44,053 nucleotides of DNA from an uncultured Anaerobiospirillum sp. (GTDB lineage Bacteria; Pseudomonadota; Gammaproteobacteria; Enterobacterales; Succinivibrionaceae). The notes beneath the pieces were generated by a model. It was not told where the DNA came from and did no database searches. It was given only the letters and a program-made list of their open reading frames with translations. The stretch spans positions 1 through 44,053 of the forward strand of contig CALXNA010000029.1 in NCBI GenBank assembly GCA_944389615.1, in the 5' to 3' direction. Both the position numbers and the translations under genes were made by a program. This document shows, piece after piece, positions 40,779 to 44,053 of this stretch. The first letter of the stretch is position 1. Each line of letters starts with the position of its first letter.

Positions 40779-43700
40779 ATGTTCTATTCCACTAATCTGT
40801 CAAAAGAAGCCAGTACGCTGACTAAGTGGCTGGTCTCCATTCCCTCCGTCGCCCACGCCAAAGGCCCCTCGCTCATCAATCAAGCCATCTACGAAGGTCT
40901 GCGCGAGTTCCCATACTTCAAGAACCATCAAAACCACCTGACCCTGATTGCCCACGATGATGGCAGCTACAGTCAGGCCGACCTTGCGCGCCCACACTCC
41001 AAGAGCTCGGTGGTGGCCCTCGTCAAAAGCTTAGAAGAGGTCAGCGACACCCTCGTCTTGCTGTGCGACACTGATACCTCCAGCCCCTATCACTATGGCA
41101 TGTTCAAGGGCTCCTCGACCAGCTGCGATGACTTGGCGCTCAAGCTGCGCCAATTAGCCGAGCAAGGGGCCTTAAGCTCCAAGATTGAGCACCTGCTCAA
41201 GAACGATAACGCCCTGTTTGGTCTTGGCATCTTAGAGAGCAAGTGCGCCACCGGCGCCATGATCGCTGTCTTAAAGGAGCTCTCTGACAACTACGTCCAC
41301 TTAAACCTCAACATCCTCTTTGTCTGCACCTGCGAAAGCTCGCTGCAGCACCGCGGCATCAAGCAGTGCATCCCCTTTATCAACAAGCTGTGCGAAGACG
41401 AAAACCTCAAGCTGCGCCTTGCGGTCAACGCCAAGCCTAATACCCCGACCTCGCGCAGCGATCGCAACTTGCACCTGTACTCGGGCAGCTACGGTAAGAT
41501 CGAGCCATCGTTTTACATCATTGGCCACAGTGCTACCGCCTTTCGCCCTTATGAGGGCTTCTCGGCCTCGATCATAGCCTCAGAGCTCATCCGCGAGCTC
41601 GAGCTCAACCCTAAGCTCACGCAGCGTCTGCATCACCAGCCCTTAGTGCCAACCTTTGACTCGCTGCGCGTCAAGGAATTTGGCAAAGACTTCAGCCCCG
41701 ACGGCATGCAAGTCAGCTTTAGCCTGCCGCTCCTTGACATCGATTTAGGCGATCTGCTTGAGGTGCTCAAAGAGGTGGCGGCCACCGCCATTGAGCATGC
41801 TGCCGAGCTCGTCGATCACCGCGAGTCGAGCTACGCGCAGATCATGCACGAGGACTTCATCCCCGAGGCCAAGGACGCCGAAGTTATCTCCTTTTCGGAC
41901 TTAGTCGAGCGCACACGCCACAACTTCTCGGGCAACCTCGATAAGGCCTTAAGCAGCATGGTACAAAAGTGCCGCCACGAAGGCCTGTCGCTACACCAGG
42001 CGAGCATCACCATCATCGAGCGCTTAAATGAGATCGCGCACCTGCCGCGCCCTTCGATTGTCATCTACTACACCGACAACTACGTGCCGCCGATGAGCCT
42101 TGCTACAAACGACAGCAGCGATCGCGAGCTCTTACGGCTGCTCAATGGCGTCATCGTCAAGATGCGTGTTCAAGGGCCATTTGTGCCGACCTTGGCGCCC
42201 TACTATGCCCCAACCGATGGCAACTTCCTGCGCCCGGAGGGCCATGATGCGGCCTTTGACATCCTCAACGAAGAGTGTCCAGTCAGAGCCCAAGAGCTCA
42301 ACACGCTGCAAGTCCCGACCATCACCTTAGGCATTCAAGGTGACGATCTGACCTTGCTCACCGAGCACGTCACGCGCGACATGTGCTCGTATGTGCCAAG
42401 CTTCTTGCTCACCCTCGTGGATCTGTTAGCGCAGCCTGAGAACGCCTTAGGCCTTGAGTACCACGACGATCTGCAGCGCCACTTAGACGCCTTAGGGCGC
42501 AAAGCCGAGACCATTGCCTCCGCCTCAGTGCGCGAGATTCAGACCATCAATCAGCAAAATGCCAGCACCGGCTTCTACGCCCAAGTCAACCAAGGCACGC
42601 TGACGCCGCACTCGCTCTCAACCTTCCTGCACCAATTCCAGCAAAACAACCAAGCAGGAGGCGCCCCGGCCCTCGAGCACAAGGCCCCGCTGGGCTTGCC
42701 GCTTAATCCGGATAGTGCCGCAGCCAGTGCCGCGGCCACCAGCGCCGAGTTTGCCCCGGACACGGAACTCGCGCCTAGCTCCGAGCTTATGACCAAGCAG
42801 CTCACGGTCACACCCAAAACTGCTGACACCCAAGAGGCAGAAGAGCCAGCAGAACCGCAAGAGCCACAGAACACAGCCCCAGACAACAAGGCAGCCAAGG
42901 GCAACAAGGCCGTACGCGCGGTCAAGAGCCTCTTTAAGAAGGCCCAGGAGGCCAAGCAAGCCCTCGAGGACAATATTCAAGCCAATTCAGTCGAGCAGTC
43001 AGCAGACGCCCCGATTAGCCTTGTGGCGAGCCACCACTACAAAGGTAAGAGCCAGCCCGAGACTGCCGCTCTTGCCGTGCCGAGCGCCATTGATGTGGCC
43101 TTAGAGGCGGCCAGTGCCATCGCCCAAATGGTCAACCAAGACCAACCAAACACGGCAACAGCTCAACCAGAGTTTGCCCCGGATGCGGACGCTGACGCCG
43201 AGCTCACCATCATCCCGGTCGCCTCGGTCGCCAACCCGCCCCCTGCCACCGTAAGCGCAGCTGCAGAGCAGCCAACTCCAAGCACCGAGCCTGCCGCAAC
43301 GGATAGCGCCCGCACCAACAACGCCGCACAGCCTGCCGCTGCCCAGACCGCTGAGCCTAAGAGCAAGAAAGTCAAGGGCAAGAAGAAAAAGAAGGCGGCC
43401 AAACACGCCCAAGAGCGCACCGTGGCTGAGAACACGAGCACTCAGGGCAAGATTGACCTCGCAGCCCAAGCGGCAGAAGTTAAAACTGAGGGCAGCTTAG
43501 AGATTACCAACGCTACGGCCGTCCCAAGCGCGGACAAGGCTGAAGCCAAGATCGAGCTGCCGAAGGATACGAAACAGGACAAGACCGCTCAGAGCGAAGC
43601 CAAGGTTGAGGCTAAGATCGAGGCGCCTGAGGGCTCTGAGGGTGAAGCTAAGTCTACCTTAGAGACGACCAGCGCTGCGACCGCTCCATGCGCTGATAAG

Positions 43701-44053
43701 GCTGACCCAGCCGCACCAAGCAAGGCACAGCCAGAGCGGCAAGAGGTCTTCGAGGGCGAAGCTAAGTCGCCACAGGCTGCTGAAAGCAATGCTCAGACTT
43801 CTTTAGAGCCCCCTCAAGTCGCTGAGGCTGACGCCGCCAAGCCTGACAAGATCGCTCAGAGCGAAGCCAAGGTTAAGGCCAAGCTCGAGGAGCAAGAGAT
43901 CTATGAGGGTGAGGATGAGGCTACCTTAGAGACCACACAAGTCCCTGAGGTTGACTCTAATGCCTCCAAGCAGGACAAGGCTGCTGAGCTCGAGACCAAG
44001 GCCGAGCCAGAAAAGGTCTCTGCGAGCGCAGCTAAGGCCACCTTAGAGACCAC
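40779..44053 (+). CDS. RocB/M20-like protein lacking metal ligands, with long repetitive tail (partial, 3' end outside)
   Basis: At least 1091 codons, open to the window end. Residues 1 to about 565 follow RocB (M20 family) in order: WLVSIPSV, PYFKNH, YSGSYGKIEPSFYIIG near 234-249, LELNPKL and a C-terminal TLQVPTITLGIQGDDLTLLTEHV. All active-site residues I can place are changed: GHFD reads CDTD (D97 for His), FGRGVLDMKCG reads FGLGILESKCA (E153 for Asp), PDEE reads CESS (S187, S188), THVGE reads TAFRP, and the late GKDAHK reads GDDLTL. From about residue 620 the protein is Ala/Glu/Lys-rich with a KKVKGKKKKKAAK patch and QSEAKVEAKIE repeats. No signal peptide. Peptidase activity is improbable; a scaffold role is one guess. 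Confidence 0.75.
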   Translation, partial: MFYSTNLSKEASTLTKWLVSIPSVAHAKGPSLINQAIYEGLREFPYFKNHQNHLTLIAHDDGSYSQADLARPHSKSSVVALVKSLEEVSDTLVLLCDTDTSSPYHYGMFKGSSTSCDDLALKLRQLAEQGALSSKIEHLLKNDNALFGLGILESKCATGAMIAVLKELSDNYVHLNLNILFVCTCESSLQHRGIKQCIPFINKLCEDENLKLRLAVNAKPNTPTSRSDRNLHLYSGSYGKIEPSFYIIGHSATAFRPYEGFSASIIASELIRELELNPKLTQRLHHQPLVPTFDSLRVKEFGKDFSPDGMQVSFSLPLLDIDLGDLLEVLKEVAATAIEHAAELVDHRESSYAQIMHEDFIPEAKDAEVISFSDLVERTRHNFSGNLDKALSSMVQKCRHEGLSLHQASITIIERLNEIAHLPRPSIVIYYTDNYVPPMSLATNDSSDRELLRLLNGVIVKMRVQGPFVPTLAPYYAPTDGNFLRPEGHDAAFDILNEECPVRAQELNTLQVPTITLGIQGDDLTLLTEHVTRDMCSYVPSFLLTLVDLLAQPENALGLEYHDDLQRHLDALGRKAETIASASVREIQTINQQNASTGFYAQVNQGTLTPHSLSTFLHQFQQNNQAGGAPALEHKAPLGLPLNPDSAAASAAATSAEFAPDTELAPSSELMTKQLTVTPKTADTQEAEEPAEPQEPQNTAPDNKAAKGNKAVRAVKSLFKKAQEAKQALEDNIQANSVEQSADAPISLVASHHYKGKSQPETAALAVPSAIDVALEAASAIAQMVNQDQPNTATAQPEFAPDADADAELTIIPVASVANPPPATVSAAAEQPTPSTEPAATDSARTNNAAQPAAAQTAEPKSKKVKGKKKKKAAKHAQERTVAENTSTQGKIDLAAQAAEVKTEGSLEITNATAVPSADKAEAKIELPKDTKQDKTAQSEAKVEAKIEAPEGSEGEAKSTLETTSAATAPCADKADPAAPSKAQPERQEVFEGEAKSPQAAESNAQTSLEPPQVAEADAAKPDKIAQSEAKVKAKLEEQEIYEGEDEATLETTQVPEVDSNASKQDKAAELETKAEPEKVSASAAKATLET
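43578..44053 (+). repeat. Imperfect repeats in the tail of the RocB-like protein
   Basis: A segment of about 90 bp coding for QSEAKVEAKIE ... EGEAKSTLETT starts at 43578 and recurs at 43845 (89 codons apart). The final ATLETT motif appears a third time at the right edge. The repeats are in frame and probably continue beyond the window. Confidence 0.7.

Overview
The window looks like chromosomal DNA of a gut-type anaerobic gammaproteobacterium. It is GC-rich by eye, and the rlmKL-uup and sohB-topA pairs, mepM, purT, pdxB, dusA and rplY are typical of that class. The GPH sugar transporter with a GH51 arabinofuranosidase and the SLC13 dicarboxylate-type carrier would suit a succinate-producing gut lineage such as Succinivibrionaceae. 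That placement is inference from gene content.

Layout. 1-2.95 kb: a disrupted GPH transporter and a GH51 arabinofuranosidase, closed by a terminator. 3.07-4.05 kb: an FtsZ-like protein without a GTP-binding site. 4.3-6.1 kb: an SDR/PHP gene pair. 6.5-11.3 kb: uup and rlmKL, the latter with an RG-rich tail. 11.6-16 kb: a duplicated module of a zinc-finger C-methyltransferase, the second copy fused to an ATP-grasp domain, each behind the same promoter/leader block. 16-19.5 kb: HD hydrolase, pdxB and purT. 19.8-20.9 kb: DUF4250 and DUF2786 proteins. 20.9-26.2 kb: sohB, topA and an exonuclease-I-like protein without its catalytic residues. 26.2-28.85 kb: a CvfB-like S1 protein with an RG-rich N-terminus, rplY with a hairpin-rich leader, and tRNA-Pro(TGG). 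29-31 kb: dCMP deaminase and two tandem HAD phosphatases. 31.4-34.5 kb: a PfkB kinase, an aldo-keto reductase and dusA. 35-38 kb: a SHMT-like protein without the PLP lysine, and an SLC13 carrier. 38.2-44 kb: a small membrane protein, a MepM-type peptidase, and a RocB/M20-like protein without metal ligands but with a long repetitive acidic/basic tail that runs off the window.

The most striking pattern is that four unrelated genes (FtsZ-, ExoI-, SHMT- and RocB-like) keep the overall sequence pattern of well-known enzymes over most of their length, yet have lost the residues that make the family active. All four are long intact reading frames, so they look like maintained pseudoenzymes rather than decaying pseudogenes. 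Other notable features are the duplicated methyltransferase/ATP-grasp module with its shared leader, RG-rich disordered tails on two RNA-associated proteins, and short tandem repeats (15, 22 or 23 bp units), several of which begin exactly at or next to a stop codon.

All homology calls were made by reading the translations against remembered family sequences. No database search, structure prediction or folding calculation was run.
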